From Corallococcus sp. CA053C (GTDB lineage: Bacteria; Myxococcota; Myxococcia; Myxococcales; Myxococcaceae): DNA of 64,000 nucleotides. This document shows positions 45,387 to 53,672 of this stretch, in pieces (the stretch's first letter is position 1; each line of letters begins with the position of its first letter). The position numbers were made by a program, and so were the translations under genes. The notes beneath the pieces are model-generated. The model ran no database searches. It was not told where the DNA came from and saw only the letters and a program-made list of their open reading frames with translations. Location: positions 34,219 to 98,218 of the forward strand of contig NZ_RAWA01000001.1 in assembly GCF_003611675.1 (NCBI RefSeq), given 5' to 3'.

Positions 45387-45394
45387 GCATCCCC

Positions 45395-45425
45395 GGGAGG
45401 AAGCGGCGCTTCGCCGCTTCCTCCC
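45395..45425 (+). terminator. Perfect 14-bp stem-loop after the precursor gene (attenuator or mRNA stabiliser)
   Basis: Arms GGGAGGAAGCGGCG (45395-45408) and its exact complement (45412-45425) with a 3-nt loop, 8 bp after the peptide stop and 20 bp before the second P450 start. No T-tract follows, so it is more likely a partial terminator or 3' stabiliser. Either would give more precursor than enzyme, a usual arrangement in RiPP operons. Confidence 0.6.
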
Positions 45426-45445
45426 ACCCCTTGGAGGGCAGGCAC

Positions 45446-46678
45446 ATGGACGCGGCACCCGAGGAGTCGGAGTTCGTTCGCGAGGTGCGCGCCCGGTGCC
45501 GTGCGGAAGAATCCGGCGTCTTCTGGGTCCGGGACGGTGAGCTGGGCGTGTTCGATCCGGAGGTGGCGCGGAAGGTCCACGCGCGGAACTTCGCGGACCT
45601 CACCCTGGCGGACAAGCTCACCGACGTGGTGCGCGGTCGCACCAGCGAGCCCTTCACCTGGAAGGACGTGCGCGCCGCGTGGCTTCCGCAGCTCCGCCGC
45701 CTCTCGGACGCCGAGGGCATCCGGCAGCTGGGCGCCCGCATGGAGGTCCTGCTGGAGGCCCGGGCGGGGCGTCCGCTCGACCTGATGTGGGTGGCGCAGG
45801 AGGTGATCACCCAATCGCTCCTGCCCCTCATCGTGAAGTCCCTTCCCGCCGCGGACCTGGCCCGTGTCCTGCGCGACCAGGAGTTCAAGCTCACGCGGCT
45901 GTTGAGGACCGGGCCCTCGCGCACGACGTTCTGGAGCGAGGTGCGCTCCATCCTCGCCCAGATGCGCAGCGGGGCCGCGATCCGCCGTGAGCTGGGAGGG
46001 CGTGCCTCGGGCCGCAGGCCCCGCCAGCTGGACTTGACGGACCCCATCGTGGACCTGCTGCCGATGCTGGGCATGGACCGGGCGGTCGACTCGGTCACCG
46101 CCGTCATCACCGCCACCGCCGGGCCCCCCGGCGCCGCGGCGGCGAGCCTGCTGTATGAGCTGGCGCGACGGCCGGACTGGCTGGCGCGGCTGACGGACGA
46201 GCTGGGAGCGGTGCCGCTTCCGGACTTCCACGCCGAACCCACCCGGGCCGCTCCGGTGACCCACCGCTTCGTCAAGGAAGTGCTGCGGATGTGGGGCCCG
46301 CCGATGTTCCTGACCCGGAACGTGAAGACAGACCTCCAGGTCGACGCGGTGAGCCTCAAGAAGGACCAGCGCTACTTCGTCAGCCCGTACCTGCTCCATC
46401 ACGACCCGAAGCACTGGAAGGACCCGGACACCTTCGACCCGGAGCGCTGGCTGCCCGAGGCGCCCCGAGGGGCCTGTCCCCGGGCCAGCTACGTCCCCTT
46501 CGGCTGGGCGCCCACGGCATGCATCGGCGCCGGGCTGGGCACGGCGCAGTTGATGCTGTTCTGCCACCTGCTGGTCACCCGGTATCGCATCCAGTTGTCG
46601 GAGCCGGGGGCCGTGCGGATGCGGCTGGCCGCCATGCCCATGCCGCTGGACTTCCGAGGCACCCTCACCCCGCGCTGA
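45446..46678 (+). CDS. Cytochrome P450 (second of the peptide-flanking pair)
   Basis: 410 residues. ATG at 45446, GGAGGG 8 bp upstream. ExxR is VKEVLRMWG (Glu278, Arg281), the meander FDPERW, and the heme loop PFGWAPTACIG with Cys359; the usual Gly four residues before Cys is Ala. As in the first P450 the I-helix reads AGPPG, without the acid-threonine pair. The two share the same modified I-helix and Trp-containing heme loop, so they look like an ancient duplication. It would act on the same peptide, perhaps installing a second cross-link. The stop is 14 bp from the convergent acetyltransferase gene. Confidence 0.88.
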   Translation: MDAAPEESEFVREVRARCRAEESGVFWVRDGELGVFDPEVARKVHARNFADLTLADKLTDVVRGRTSEPFTWKDVRAAWLPQLRRLSDAEGIRQLGARMEVLLEARAGRPLDLMWVAQEVITQSLLPLIVKSLPAADLARVLRDQEFKLTRLLRTGPSRTTFWSEVRSILAQMRSGAAIRRELGGRASGRRPRQLDLTDPIVDLLPMLGMDRAVDSVTAVITATAGPPGAAAASLLYELARRPDWLARLTDELGAVPLPDFHAEPTRAAPVTHRFVKEVLRMWGPPMFLTRNVKTDLQVDAVSLKKDQRYFVSPYLLHHDPKHWKDPDTFDPERWLPEAPRGACPRASYVPFGWAPTACIGAGLGTAQLMLFCHLLVTRYRIQLSEPGAVRMRLAAMPMPLDFRGTLTPR

Positions 46679-46692
46679 ACGGCGGGTCTGAC

Positions 46693-47211
46693 TCAGCCCG
46701 TCACGTACAAGCGGTTCGGGACGCCGTCGTAGTCGATGAGGCGCTCCAGGCGCATGCCCAGCCGCTCCGCCACGCGAACGGACGCGGAGTTCTCCGGGTG
46801 GATGATGGCCACCAGGGGCACGTGCGGAAGGTGTCGGGCCGCCAGCGCCAGGGCGACACGGGACACCTCCGTCGCGTACCCGGAGCCCCACGTCTCGGGC
46901 GTGAAGCGGTAGGCGAGGTTGAGCACGCGCCGGCCCTCCAGCTCCTTGTGGCGCACGCCGCCCAGGCCCACGACGACGCCGGGGGCCTCCAGCCGCTCCA
47001 CCAACCAGTAGCCCACGCCGTCGCGCGCCCAGTCCTCCAGCCAGAGGCACAGCGTCTTGCGCGCGGCCTCCCGCGTGCGCATGTGGCCGGCGCGGGTGAA
47101 CCGGTTCGTCGCCGGATCCGCATGGAGGGCGAAGACCGCCTCCAGGTCGCTGTCGCGGACGGCGCGGAGCAGCAGCCGCGCGGTGGTCGTGCGTTCGAAG
47201 TCGGGAATCAT
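46693..47211 (-). CDS. GNAT acetyltransferase, RimJ/RimL type
   Basis: 172 residues. TTTARLLLRAVRDSDLEAVF starts the RimJ/RimL fold; LEAPGVVVGLGGVRH and VLNLAYRFTPETWGSGYATE give motif A with the acetyl-CoA loop. HPENSASVRVAERLGMRLE is motif B. Cytoplasmic N-acetylation of a protein N-terminus, amine or antibiotic. It converges on the P450 operon and so is not cotranscribed with it; a role in that pathway cannot be excluded. Confidence 0.87.
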   Translation of the reverse strand: MIPDFERTTTARLLLRAVRDSDLEAVFALHADPATNRFTRAGHMRTREAARKTLCLWLEDWARDGVGYWLVERLEAPGVVVGLGGVRHKELEGRRVLNLAYRFTPETWGSGYATEVSRVALALAARHLPHVPLVAIIHPENSASVRVAERLGMRLERLIDYDGVPNRLYVTG

Positions 47212-47254
47212 GGCGACAAGCTTGCGCGAAGCCGCGGCCCCAGGCGACGCGCTT

Positions 47255-47758
47255 TCACACGAAGCCCAGGGTGAAGCGCACGGTGGCGCCCCGGCGCTCC
47301 ACCTGCTCGGTCGTGACGACCTTGCCGAAGCCGAGCAGGAAGCCGCGGAACATGCCGGTGAGCAGCGAGGGCGGCAGGCGCGTGTCGCTCTCCAGCACCA
47401 CCTGGTCGCGGGTGAAGCGGATGGTGCGGATGGACTCGGCGGCCGGCACGTCGCGCACCACGTTGCGCGTCAGCGCGTCGAAGTTGCCGAAGATCTTCTC
47501 CAGGGTGTCGAAGCCGGCCGCCTTGTTGAGCGGCAGCGTCTGCAGCACCGACGTCTGACCGATGGCGGAGAGGGTCAGGTCCCCCAGCTTCGCGTGGAGC
47601 TCCCCCGCCATCGTCACGTACTCGTCCCACTCGTACCAGGCGTCGTCCCGCATCGCGTTGATGCGCTTGCTCTGCTGCGGGAAGAGCAGCGTGGTGCTCG
47701 CACCCAACATGGAGCCAATGACGGCCTTGAAGTACGCCCCCAACAACTGTCCTGCCAT
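47255..47758 (-). CDS. Hypothetical cytoplasmic protein
   Basis: 167 residues from the ATG at 47758 (GGAGG upstream). Helical N-terminal half (LLGAYFKAVIGSMLGASTTL, AWYEWDEYVTMAGELHAKLG) and a beta C-terminal half ending TVRFTLGFV. The length and layout recall small myxobacterial paralogous families, but I cannot name one. It is 43 bp upstream of the acetyltransferase gene and may be cotranscribed with it. Confidence 0.65.
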   Translation of the reverse strand: MAGQLLGAYFKAVIGSMLGASTTLLFPQQSKRINAMRDDAWYEWDEYVTMAGELHAKLGDLTLSAIGQTSVLQTLPLNKAAGFDTLEKIFGNFDALTRNVVRDVPAAESIRTIRFTRDQVVLESDTRLPPSLLTGMFRGFLLGFGKVVTTEQVERRGATVRFTLGFV

Positions 47759-47869
47759 GTGAAGCCTCCCCCTACGCGCGGTGCGCGTGATGCGCCTGCT
47801 CCGTCGATCATGACGGATCCGCGTCACTGAACGTATTGGGTCGAATCAGCCCCGCAGGACCTTCAGGGT

Positions 47870-48784
47870 TTACCTGGAAAGTCCGGCGGGAGGAGGCCCC
47901 TTGCTCGCGGCCTGGGGCGTCTGTGCGGCCTGGCGCTCCGCGTGTCGGCTGCCGTGCCAGCGCGAGTACACCTGCGTGAACTCCGCTCCGAGGAAGAGCA
48001 GCTGCGAGGAGTAGTAGACCCACAGCAGCAGTACCGCGAAGGAGCCGGCCGCCCCGTACGAGGAGGACACACTGCTCTTGCCCAGGTACAGGCCAATGCC
48101 GAGCTTGCCCAGGCTGAAGAGGAAGCTCGTCACCGCCGCGCCCAGCCACACGTCCTTCCAGGCGACGCGCGTGTCGGGCAGGACCTTGTAGATCATCGCG
48201 AAGAGCACCGTGGTCACGGCGAAGGCGATGGCCAGGTTCACGAGCTGGAGCACCGTCTCCCAGCCGGGCATCAGGCCCATGAGGAAGGTGCCGGCGGCGG
48301 ACAGCGCCGCGCTCAACACGAGCGAGACGAGCAGCAGGAAGCCGATGCCCAGCACCATCGCGAAGGAGAGCAGGCGCTGACGCACGAACGCGAGCACCCC
48401 GTTCATCGGCTTCTTCTTCACCTTCCAGATGGTGTTGAGCGAGTCCTGGAGCTGGGCGAAGACGCCGGTGGCGGCGAAGCCGAGCACGAGGATGCCGACG
48501 ACGGTGGCGAGGATGCCCGAGCTGGGCTTGCTCGCGCTGGCCACCAGGTCCTGGACGACCTTCGCGCCCGCGTCGCCAATGAGGCTCTGCAGCTGCTTCT
48601 GGATCTCCCCCTGCGCCGCCTCCTGCCCGAACACGAGGCCCGCCACGGCGATGGCGATGATGATCATCGGCGCCACGGAGAACAGCGTGTAGTAGGCGAG
48701 CGCCGCCGCCTGCGCGGGCACGTTGTCGTCCATCCACTCGGAGAGGGTCTGCTTCAGCAGTGGCCAGACGTGGTGCTGCCTCAT
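47870..48784 (-). CDS. YihY/BrkB-family membrane protein
   Basis: 304 residues from the ATG at 48784 (MRQHHVWPLLKQTLSEWMDD). AAALAYYTLFSVAPMIIIAI is the family signature at the first membrane helix. GVFAQLQDSLNTIWKVKKKP follows the second, and about six membrane segments are present. SSVSSSYGAAGSFAVLLLWV and YYSSQLLFLGAEFTQVYSR close the family domain. Once called ribonuclease BN; now an inner-membrane protein of uncertain, possibly transport, function. Divergent from the kinase gene. Confidence 0.88.
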   Translation of the reverse strand: MRQHHVWPLLKQTLSEWMDDNVPAQAAALAYYTLFSVAPMIIIAIAVAGLVFGQEAAQGEIQKQLQSLIGDAGAKVVQDLVASASKPSSGILATVVGILVLGFAATGVFAQLQDSLNTIWKVKKKPMNGVLAFVRQRLLSFAMVLGIGFLLLVSLVLSAALSAAGTFLMGLMPGWETVLQLVNLAIAFAVTTVLFAMIYKVLPDTRVAWKDVWLGAAVTSFLFSLGKLGIGLYLGKSSVSSSYGAAGSFAVLLLWVYYSSQLLFLGAEFTQVYSRWHGSRHAERQAAQTPQAASKGPPPAGLSR

Positions 48785-49018
48785 CGACCCCTCGCTCCCC
48801 TGCGGCGGCATGCGCGCTGGGATGGAACAGGACGCCCCCACCGTCATCGTGATGGCCGTGGACGCGCGCAACGGTCGGCCTGCTCTTCCCTCGCGGACCT
48901 GCCGGGCATCCGTTGTGTTTCGAGCAGGGAATACCCTCCGGAGCCACGCCGCCGTCCAGCAGCCGCGCCTCTCCCCGTGATTGTGAGGGGCCACGATCCG
49001 TCCTAGGGTCGCGGACCT

Positions 49019-52000
49019 GTGATTGGAAGCACCCTTGATGGTCGCTACCAGCTCGTCGGCCTGCTCGGGCAAGGTGGGATGGGCCGGGTGTACGAAGCCC
49101 GTGACACGGCGACCGGGAGTCGTGTCGCGGTCAAGGTGATCGCCGCGCAGCCGGCGGACGCGGCCGGGTTCGCCGCACGGCTGGGACGGGAGGCTGAAGC
49201 CACCGGCCGGGCCACCTCACGGCACATCATCCAGCTCTTGCGCACGGGGACCGACCCCGCGACCGGCACGGTGTACATCGTCACGGAGTACCTGCCCGGC
49301 GCGAGCCTGCAACAGTGGTTGGCGCGGCTGGGCCCGTTGCCCCCGGAGCTCGCGCTGCGCATCGCGGCGCAGGCCTGCACCGCCCTGGAGAGCGTCCACG
49401 CCGCGGGCCTCGTGCACCGCGACATCAAGCCCTCCAACCTCTTCGTGGAGGAGGTGGAGGGCGGGGAGCGGGTGATCAAGCTGCTCGACTTCGGCCTCGC
49501 CAAGCTCCAGCCCGGCCTGGCGGCGCTGGAGGACTGGGGCCACCTGACGAACACCGGGGAGCTGCTCGGCACGCCCTTCTATATGTCCCCGGAACAGGTG
49601 CGCGGCGGGCAGGACGTGGACCACCGCAGCGACCTGTGGTCGCTCGGAGTGGTGCTGTACAAGGCGCTCACCGGCGTCACCCCCCACGAGGGCATCCAGG
49701 GCCTGGGCAAGCTCATCATCGCCCTCTGCCAGGAGCGCGCCGCACCGGTGGAGCACCCTGCCCCCTGGGTGTCGCCCGAGGTCTCGGCGGTGGTGGCGCG
49801 GGCGCTGGCGCTGGACCCGGACGAGCGCTTCCAGAGCGCCGTGGAGCTGCGCGCCGCCCTGGACGCGCTGCTCCCACGAGGCGCCTCCCTCGACGCGTCG
49901 CTGTTCGTGCCCCTCGCCCCGGAGCTGAGGCTCGCCGCGCGCGGGCCCGTGCCGCGCGGGGCGAGCCATGCCGGGCCCCAGGAACAGACGGCCACGGTGG
50001 GGCGCGGGTTCGCGGGGGAGCCCACCGCCACCCGGCTCCCCGCGTGGCGGCTGGATGCGGGGCCGGTCCGGCTGGGGCAGCTTCCCGCGCCCGTCCACCG
50101 CCTCATCGGCCGTGAGCGGGAGACCCAGGAGCTGAAGCAGTGCGTGGCCAGCTCCCGCCTCGTCACCCTGCTGGGCCCGGGAGGAACGGGAAAGACGCGG
50201 CTCGCCATCCACGTGGCCACGGAGGTCGGCGGCGGCTTCGAGCATGGCGCGGGCTTCGTGGACCTGGCGGCGCTCACCGACCCGAAGGCCCTTCCCCAGG
50301 CCATCGCCCTGGCGCTGGGGATCCGCGAGGAGCCGGGCCAGCCCCTCCAGGACACGCTCGCGCTCCAGCTCCGCGCCCGGCACCTGCTCCTGGTGCTGGA
50401 CAACTGCGAGCACCTGGTCGCGGCCTGCGCCGAGTACGCCGAGCAGCTGTTGGCCGCGTGTCCCCGCCTGTGGCTCATCGCGACGAGCCGCGAGGCGCTC
50501 GCCATCGCGGACGAGACGACCTTCCTGCTCGCGCCGCTGTCCGTGCCCGAGCACGCGGCGGAGGGAGACTTCGAGCAGGTCTCCCGCTCGCCCGCCATGC
50601 GCCTCTTCACGGAGCGCGCGCAGGCGGTGAACCCGGGCTTCGTCCTGTCCCCCGCCAACGCGGGCCCCGTGGCCCATGTCTGCCGGCAGTTGGATGGCAT
50701 CCCGCTGGCCATCGAGCTGGCGGCGGCGAGGATGCGCGCGATGCCGGCCGAGCAGCTCTCGGCGCAGATTGGCGACCGGTTCCGGCTGCTCACCGGCGTG
50801 CGCCGCGGCGCCTCGCGGCGGCAGCAGACGCTCCGGGCGTTGATCGACTGGAGCCATGACCTGCTCACCGGGCCCGAACGCGCGGTGCTGCGCCGGCTGT
50901 CGGTGTTCCAGGGCGGCTTCTCGCTCCAGGCGGCGGAGGCCGTGTGCGCGGACGAAGGCGGCCCCTCCGGAGTGGCCCCCGCGCAGGTGATGGACCTGCT
51001 CCACGCGCTCGTGAGCAAGTCGCTCGTCATCGCCGGGGAGTACGGCGGCGGAGGCCGCTATCGGATGCTGGAGACGATCCGCCACTACGCGCACGACCAG
51101 CTCCAGGAGTCCGGCGAAGCGGCCCGCGCCAGGGCCCGTCACCTGGGCTTCTTCCTGCGACTGGCCGAGGAGGCGGAGCCCGCGCTGCAGCGCGACGCGC
51201 AGCTGACCTGGCTCGAGCGGCTGGACTCCGAGCACGGCAACCTGAGCGCGGCCCTGGACACCTGCGAGGCCTCCCCCGCGCACGCGGAACAGGGGCTCCA
51301 GCTGGCCGCCCTGCTGGGCCCCTTCTGGTGGCTGCGCGGCCGCCACAGCGAGGGCTGCGCGCGGCTGGAGCAGGCGCTTGCGAGGAGCGCGGGCAGTCCT
51401 CCCCTCTCGCTGGCCCGGGCGCTCGGCCAGCTCGCGCTGCTGCTGCCCGGACTCCAGCGCTCCCACCCGGTGTGGGAAGAGGCCCTGGCCCTCTACCAGG
51501 AGGCGGGCGACAAGCGGGGCGTGGCCTTCGCGCTCATCGGCGTCATCGGGTGGGAGGTCCAGCGCGGCAACCGCGAGGGAACGCTGCCCCGCATGCAGGA
51601 GGCCATCACGCTGGCGCGCGCGGCGGGAGACACCTGGCTCGTGGCCCGGCACCACGACGAGCTGGGCCGCTACTACATCCAACGCAAGGAGCTGACCGAA
51701 GCGGGCCGGGTCATCGAGGAGGGGCTGGCGCTGGCGCGCGCGCTGGGCGACCGCTGGCTGATGGGCCTGCTGCTGAACTCCCTGTCCCTGGTGATGAGCT
51801 TCCAGGGGGACTACGTCCGCACGAAGACCCTCCTCCTGGAGTGCCTCAAGCTCCAGGAGGCGATTGGCTTCAAGCGGGGCAGGTCGGAGACGCTCGCCAA
51901 CCTGGGCGGCATCCTGCAACTGCTCGGCGATTTCACGGCGGCGGATCCGTGCTTCGAGGAGTCGCTGGCGATCTCGCTCGCCATCGGCAACGAGGAGCTC

Positions 52001-52384
52001 GCCGCGAAGGCGTACCTCAACCTGGCGGAGAACACGCTCTTGCGCGGCAGGATGGCTCAGGCACGGCCGCTGATGAAGGAGTTCCTGGAGCGGGCTCCCG
52101 GGCTCATGCGCAAGGAGCTGCTCGCCTGGGGGTTGCTCATCATGGCCCTCTTCGCCCGGAAGGAAGGCGCCCCCCAGCAGGCCCTGCGCTTCTTCGCGGC
52201 GGAGCAGACGCTGGAGGAGTCCCTCGGAATCTCGCTGCACCCCGACTGGCGGCGCAGCTACGACGAGACCCTCGCGCAGGTGCGCGCCGAGCTGGGCGAG
52301 GCGGGGGCGCCCGCGTGGGCCGAGGGGCGGGCGCTGCGGCCCGAGGAGGCCGTCCAGGCCGCGCTCGCGTACTTCTCCACCTGA
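49019..52384 (+). CDS. Ser/Thr protein kinase fused to AAA-type ATPase and TPR region
   Basis: 1121 residues; starts with GTG at 49019. Kinase domain at 8-275: GQGGMGRVYEA loop, VAVKV Lys, VHRDIKPSNLF catalytic loop, LLDFGLAKL and GTPFYMSPEQVRGG activation segment. Residues 365-700 hold an NB-ARC/LuxR-type (GerE-less) ATPase: RLIGRERETQELK, Walker A LGPGGTGKTRL near 384-394, and Walker B LLLVLDNCEHLV. The rest is TPR-like (ARALGDRWLMGLLLNSLSLV, NLGGILQLLGDFTAADPCFE). This architecture is common in myxobacteria and thought to sense signals through the helical part. It lacks a membrane helix. Its stop is 7 bp from the convergent borosin methyltransferase gene. Confidence 0.92.
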   Translation: MIGSTLDGRYQLVGLLGQGGMGRVYEARDTATGSRVAVKVIAAQPADAAGFAARLGREAEATGRATSRHIIQLLRTGTDPATGTVYIVTEYLPGASLQQWLARLGPLPPELALRIAAQACTALESVHAAGLVHRDIKPSNLFVEEVEGGERVIKLLDFGLAKLQPGLAALEDWGHLTNTGELLGTPFYMSPEQVRGGQDVDHRSDLWSLGVVLYKALTGVTPHEGIQGLGKLIIALCQERAAPVEHPAPWVSPEVSAVVARALALDPDERFQSAVELRAALDALLPRGASLDASLFVPLAPELRLAARGPVPRGASHAGPQEQTATVGRGFAGEPTATRLPAWRLDAGPVRLGQLPAPVHRLIGRERETQELKQCVASSRLVTLLGPGGTGKTRLAIHVATEVGGGFEHGAGFVDLAALTDPKALPQAIALALGIREEPGQPLQDTLALQLRARHLLLVLDNCEHLVAACAEYAEQLLAACPRLWLIATSREALAIADETTFLLAPLSVPEHAAEGDFEQVSRSPAMRLFTERAQAVNPGFVLSPANAGPVAHVCRQLDGIPLAIELAAARMRAMPAEQLSAQIGDRFRLLTGVRRGASRRQQTLRALIDWSHDLLTGPERAVLRRLSVFQGGFSLQAAEAVCADEGGPSGVAPAQVMDLLHALVSKSLVIAGEYGGGGRYRMLETIRHYAHDQLQESGEAARARARHLGFFLRLAEEAEPALQRDAQLTWLERLDSEHGNLSAALDTCEASPAHAEQGLQLAALLGPFWWLRGRHSEGCARLEQALARSAGSPPLSLARALGQLALLLPGLQRSHPVWEEALALYQEAGDKRGVAFALIGVIGWEVQRGNREGTLPRMQEAITLARAAGDTWLVARHHDELGRYYIQRKELTEAGRVIEEGLALARALGDRWLMGLLLNSLSLVMSFQGDYVRTKTLLLECLKLQEAIGFKRGRSETLANLGGILQLLGDFTAADPCFEESLAISLAIGNEELAAKAYLNLAENTLLRGRMAQARPLMKEFLERAPGLMRKELLAWGLLIMALFARKEGAPQQALRFFAAEQTLEESLGISLHPDWRRSYDETLAQVRAELGEAGAPAWAEGRALRPEEAVQAALAYFST

Positions 52385-52391
52385 AGCCCGC

Positions 52392-53165
52392 TCAGGACAG
52401 GCCCAGCACGCGGAGCATCTCCGGATCCGCCTCGGCGACGCCGTGGGGAGGCACGAAGAGCGTGGACACGGCCGACAGTCGGGCCTTGGGCAGTTGGGAG
52501 AGCGGAACGTACTCGAGGGTGGGCTCGGCCAGGGGGTACTGGGCCGCCTCGTAGACGCAGACGGAGTGGTCCGCCGGGTAGTAGCGCCGCAGGTAGTCCA
52601 CGAGCACGCGCAGGCCCCGCGCGCTGTGCATCTCCCGCGTGTACAAGGCCTCGCCCACCAGGGTGAACTGCCAGAGGATCAGCGCCGAGCGCGGGTCGAA
52701 GACGCGGCGGTAGATGAGGAAGTCATTCGCCTCGAAGCTCTGGCAGCCCCCACCCGCCAGGTCGAAGCCGATGTCGGCGAAGAGGCAGTCCTCCGCGGAG
52801 ATCCCCGGCAGCATGCGCGCCTCGAAGCCCTCCAGCCGGGCACGCCGGAGGGCCTCGTGTGACGAGTACACGAGCACGCCGGGGTGGCCGTACAACGCGA
52901 AGCACACCCGGCCCCCCTGTCGCACGGCCTCGAGCACGCGCTCGGTGATGGCGTCATAGATGAGCTGCCGGTCCATGCCCAGACGGTAGAGCGCGTGCAG
53001 CGACTCCGTGGTCGGGTTGAGCTGGGTCAACCAGCGCGCCATCAGCGGATCCAGCGCGATGGTCAGCACCTTGTCGGCCTGCTCGATGGCGGTGCGTGCC
53101 TCGAAGGTGATCTGGCTGACGCACCGGATGCCGGTGCCTACGACCGTCAACGAGCCGGTGGCCAC
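52392..53165 (-). CDS. Borosin-type peptide backbone N-methyltransferase (split, TP-methylase fold)
   Basis: 257 residues; GTG at 53165 with AGGAG 9 bp before. It has the tetrapyrrole-methylase fold: GSLTVVGTGIRCVSQITFEA, DKVLTIALDP, RVCFALYGHPGVLVYSSHEA and MLPGISAEDCLFADIGFD. The last two are the signature of borosin alpha-N-methyltransferases (OphMA, SonM) rather than vitamin B12 enzymes. Tyr60, Arg66 and Tyr70 have the spacing of OphMA Tyr66/Arg72/Tyr76, recalled as catalytic. It would methylate backbone amides of its precursor with S-adenosylmethionine. There is no fused core; the precursor is the gene 21 bp upstream. Confidence 0.88.
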   Translation of the reverse strand: MATGSLTVVGTGIRCVSQITFEARTAIEQADKVLTIALDPLMARWLTQLNPTTESLHALYRLGMDRQLIYDAITERVLEAVRQGGRVCFALYGHPGVLVYSSHEALRRARLEGFEARMLPGISAEDCLFADIGFDLAGGGCQSFEANDFLIYRRVFDPRSALILWQFTLVGEALYTREMHSARGLRVLVDYLRRYYPADHSVCVYEAAQYPLAEPTLEYVPLSQLPKARLSAVSTLFVPPHGVAEADPEMLRVLGLS

Positions 53166-53186
53166 GCGTTCGCTCCTGGAAGGACG

Positions 53187-53588
53187 TCAGGGCTTCTTCG
53201 ACTTGGGCTTCGTCTTCGGCTTGGCCGTCGTCTTCGGCTTGGCCGTCGACTTCGGCTTCGGCTTCGGAAGGGGGGCCATGATCGCCGGGGGCGTGGCTGG
53301 CTTGCCCTGCTTCGGACGAGGCAGGGGGGCATGGACGGGCGGGGCCCCGTGGTGCGCCCCGTGGCCGGGGATCGGGCAGTTGACGCGGAACTGCTCCTCG
53401 TGGGGATTCGCGGCGGTGATCACCGCCTTGAGCAGTTGCTGATCACCCTGGGTGAGGACCTTCCGGTCCTTGGGGGACAGGCCCGCCCCGCTCATCGCCT
53501 TTCGCGGGTCCTGCTGGAAGCGACGGAGCGCCTCCGCATCGGTGCCAAGCGCAATCAAGAAGTCCAACAGCTGCGATGCATTGCTCAT
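53187..53588 (-). CDS. Split-borosin precursor with Pro/Lys/Thr-rich tail
   Basis: 133 residues from the ATG at 53588. Residues 5-56 (LLDFLIALGTDAEALRRFQQ, DPRKAMSGAGLSPKDRKVL, TQGDQQLLKAVI) match the leader of split borosin precursors such as SonA, the borosin-binding domain. The next segment, about 61-81, ends with a Cys and a His-rich part (NPHEEQFRVNCPIPGHGAHH). From 82 the chain is low-complexity Pro/Ala/Lys (APLPRPKQGKPATPPA; KPKSTAKPKTTAKPKTKPK), like a histone H1 tail. Usual cores are short, hydrophobic Val/Ile runs; none is here, so the methylated residues are unknown. Cotranscribed with the methyltransferase. Confidence 0.85.
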   Translation of the reverse strand: MSNASQLLDFLIALGTDAEALRRFQQDPRKAMSGAGLSPKDRKVLTQGDQQLLKAVITAANPHEEQFRVNCPIPGHGAHHGAPPVHAPLPRPKQGKPATPPAIMAPLPKPKPKSTAKPKTTAKPKTKPKSKKP

Positions 53589-53672
53589 ACCCGCGCGTGA
53601 TAGCAGGCACGGAGCATTTGTCTCCAGCCCAAAGTGTCCGCGGCAGCCGGCGTCCCCCAAAGCCTTGCGTCT

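Noticed and set aside
46693..47211. Acetyltransferase considered as a member of the P450 peptide cluster
   Set aside because: It is on the opposite strand, converging on the operon, and belongs to a very common family; proximity alone is not enough.
49217..52240. 1007-codon open frame opposite the kinase gene
   Set aside because: Antisense shadow of a high-GC gene; the composition is Arg/Gly/Gln/His-rich, there is no domain, and the opposite strand encodes a clear kinase-ATPase.
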